Positions 61,900 through 64,000 of a stretch of DNA of 64,000 bases are shown here, in pieces. Origin of the DNA: Euglena gracilis (Eukaryota > Euglenida > Euglenophyceae > Euglenales); the NCBI GenBank assembly GCA_039621445.1, contig CP154954.1, forward strand, positions 39,880,399-39,944,398. The letters are read 5' to 3'. A program made the translations under genes and the position numbers. The notes under the pieces are model-generated. The model did not search any database. It worked only from the letters and a program-made list of their open reading frames with translations, and was not told where the DNA came from. Position 1 is the stretch's first letter. Each line of letters starts with the position of its first letter.

Positions 61900-63120
61900 G
61901 TGAAGGCTACAACGGGTTGGGCCAGCGGTTAACTTAAAGAAATTTATCACCAAGGTGCAGGAGGGGGGGGGCACAGTTTTTTTGTCTTTTGAAAACATCA
62001 CCGATCCCTCAGTTTGTACCATCCCACCGATGCCCTCGGGGCAGGTGTGTTTGGTGTGTTCATAGAGAAGCCATGTGGCTTGTTCCTGTTGCCAATTTCC
62101 TGTGAAATTTCCTGTGAAATTTGTTCTCAGTTTTGTGATCTTTGATTTTCATTTTTAAGTTTTGTGAAAAATTTTTGATTGTTTCCCATGTGGGCGGGGT
62201 TGCAGCCTGCCCATATGCCACCCCACCACCAGACACATGATGTCCCGAGGCATTTATGATCCCCAGCCAGACAATGGGTGAAAGGTGGTTAGTGGTGGCC
62301 AATGGTCAACTGCTTCTGGCCGTGTTCTTGGCCTGCTTTCCTGTTCTTTCTGCCCTTCTTCCTTCGGCCACCCTGGCCGCCTCCTTTTGACGCGGTTTTG
62401 CGTCGTTCTGCAGCGCTTCAGCAGCTTTGAAGCAGTTTTGCCACCTTGGACCTGTCTTGAGGGCTTTGGTCTTGCACTTGCCGTGGCTCAGCTTTGGCTG
62501 CTTTGGACCTCTTTCCGCTTCGCAGTGGCCATCTTGGCCACATTGGGCCCTGCTCACCGTGCTTTGGCTGCAAAGGCCGTCAAAAGGTGTGCTTTGGCCA
62601 GCTCGAGTTTCTACCAGTGCTCTATCTGCTCCTCACATCTTGTGCCTGTTTTCTTTGGCCACCCTGTTTGTTTCTTGGGTCGTGCCAGAAACAAGGCCAT
62701 TGTATGAGGTTTAGGTTCAGGCATTGGATGATAAGTGCCTCGCCATGCCATGCATTTGATTTGATCCACTGACCAATGTTGATGTTGTCTCCTGATGTTT
62801 GGTGGTGGGTGGCATTGGGCCTGGCAGACAATGCCGGCTGTGTTGACACACCACATGTGTTTTGTGTTTTTTTTTTGCGGCAACACACCTCCAGAACTGA
62901 TCAGTTGGTTCCACCAGAACCCAACCCCCAGTGGGAAAGAGCCTCTCAGTGGTGGCTGTGTGCTTAGTCTGGGCGGGTCTTTTTTTCAGTCTAATTAGTT
63001 CAAGTGCCCCCCCCCTCCCCGTGCGATGAAATGGACCCCTCCTCTGTGGGGACTGAACCAAAGGGTTGGCCGTCCGTTTTGGTGATGGGTTGAAAGGAGG
63101 TCCGAAGCCGTACACAGAGA
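61900..63120. other. Intron-like DNA of duplicated locus copy 2
   Basis: It holds three locus markers or relatives: CACCACCAGACACATGATGT at 62224, a Leu/Ala-type degenerate repeat of GGCC and CTTTGGC words at 62320-62700, and GATGTTTGGTGGTGG at 62793, which matches 54808. No strong exon in this stretch. Confidence 0.45.
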
Positions 63121-63126
63121 AACAGG

Positions 63127-63252
63127 CACCAGTGCGTTCCACCCTGGGATGGGCAACACCGGGGTCGCCAGAAGGCAGCCCCGCCGCAGCCGCTGGCAGA
63201 GTGGCGGAGGCGGGCGGGCCGGAGCAGCATGCGCCCAGCCGCGACGGCGAAG
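63127..63252 (+). CDS. Exon, duplicated locus copy 2: Ala/Gly-rich segment
   Basis: AGAGAAACAG acceptor; GGCGAAG then GTGAGG donor, the best donor in the window. The frame reads APVRSTLGWATPGSPEGSPA then AAAGRVAEAGGPEQHAPSRD and GE. The counterpart exon at 55023 has a similar AAAA/EAGP composition. Probably a disordered region. Confidence 0.5.
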
Positions 63253-63903
63253 GTGAGGTGTGCGCATGTGGGGAGGTGAGGTCACCATCCACTTCAGAAA
63301 AAAAAACCGGTCAGCCACTTTTCAAAACCAATCACTCATTTCCCACCCTCCCCCCACCTGGGGGGAGTCGGTTGCTCTGGAGACATCGAGGGAAAACTGC
63401 CTCAAAAGCAATGGATTTAGGCCAAAAAACACCCAAAAAATTCCGGTGCGGAGGGGGGAGTCCAGCTCCCCACAAAAAAAAAACTCCTCACACGGAAACC
63501 CAAACGTTTCAAATGAACGACAGTTTTTTGAACATCATTCCGGTCTCCGCGTGAGCCCCTGCAAATTGTCGGCACTTGACAGTGACTTTTTTTAAAAAAA
63601 TTTTTAAAAAAAGGCCCAGCATATATTTTTCCTCCAAAAAAAGGGAAATCGTTTTGATGGGCAGGCAGTCATTGGTTGGGCTGCGGCCAGCTGTGGCCCA
63701 ACCAAAACCGCAATCTTATCAAAATTTTCGAGTTTGTTGGGCTTCACTTGGCATTCTTTCATTCTCCCTCCTTGCCAATTCTTCTTTTTGCTGAAACGGA
63801 GGGCCTCACTTTCAGGGGGGTGTGGCTGTGCATGTGTTTGAATGTGTTTTTGATGGTGCCCCCCCCCCCACCGTTCATCTCCCCATTCTCCTCTCCCCCT
63901 CAG

Positions 63904-63990
63904 GGCTTCTCATACGCCCCTGCCACACTCGACGGACCGTTCTTCCCAGAGAAGGTGTGGCACTGCTGTTATGCGGCCAAGGAGCGCTGA
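63904..63990 (+). CDS. Terminal exon, duplicated locus copy 2: KVWHCC...KER
   Basis: A CCCATTCTCCTCTCCCCTCAG acceptor region (landmark) is followed by GFSYAPATLDGPFFPEKVWH then CCYAAKER and TGA, 29 codons in one frame. KVWHC is shared with copy 1 at 55168. The tail GCGGCCAAGGAGCGCTGA resembles GTTGCCAAGGAGCACTGA at 61769, a possible third copy of this 3' end. Confidence 0.5.
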   Translation, partial: GFSYAPATLDGPFFPEKVWHCCYAAKER

Positions 63991-64000
63991 CCTCACATAT

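Noticed and set aside
62300-62710. The GGCC/CTTTGGC-rich stretch as a decayed copy of the 29-bp minisatellite
   Set aside because: It lies at the matching place in the duplicated locus, but its words fit better in reverse orientation and no 29-bp period is visible.

Overview
The window reads as nuclear DNA of a eukaryote, most likely a microbial one (alga or other protist). It has no bacterial-style operons and no long intact genes. The coding-looking material is short, GC-rich, plus-strand islands of about 60-350 bp with very GC-rich third codon positions. Many start after a pyrimidine-rich AG and end at a GT, and they lie in AT-richer DNA full of G- and C-homopolymers. A degenerate TTAGGG-like tract is present. 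I cannot name the species. No rRNA, tRNA, LTR element, transposase or CRISPR array was recognised.

Layout. 0-3.6 kb: mostly non-coding, with one possible small secreted protein. 3.6-8.3 kb: a tandem array of exon-like cassettes, each interrupted at the same codon by an inverted-repeat transposon. 8.2-36.3 kb: small plus-strand exons that could form one gene or a few neighbouring ones. They encode a Pro/Thr-rich stretch with a membrane helix, an acidic tail, CxxC pairs, further hydrophobic segments and Arg-rich C-termini. One putative 17.4-kb intron holds a 17.1-kb satellite of about 80 units of roughly 208 bp. 36.3-36.5 kb: an almost pure G tract. 36.5-48.4 kb: mobile elements, some nested, a 1.5-kb foldback element and a second tandem array of flank plus transposon. 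48.8-64 kb: exon-like islands forming two collinear, diverged copies of one locus, with a 29-bp minisatellite of about 56 copies, the TTAGGG-like tract, and the dispersed repeats related to the 208-bp satellite.

The main theme is a set of small non-autonomous DNA transposons in several sequence families (labelled A, B, D, E, F, G, L here). Their ends begin CA and usually CAGG. Many copies sit between 8-bp target-site duplications, as in hAT-type elements. Families A, B, D, E, F, G and L share G-run/C-run arms and a central GGCGC...GCGCC hairpin. Families A and B interrupt exon-like reading frames: removing one element plus one duplication restores the frame at 31.4 kb, at 8.3 kb and in the 4-8 kb array. 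They therefore look like introners, introns made by transposons. Two of these insertions were later amplified together with their flanks into tandem arrays. Exon boundaries are inferred by eye, and transcript data would be needed to confirm any gene.
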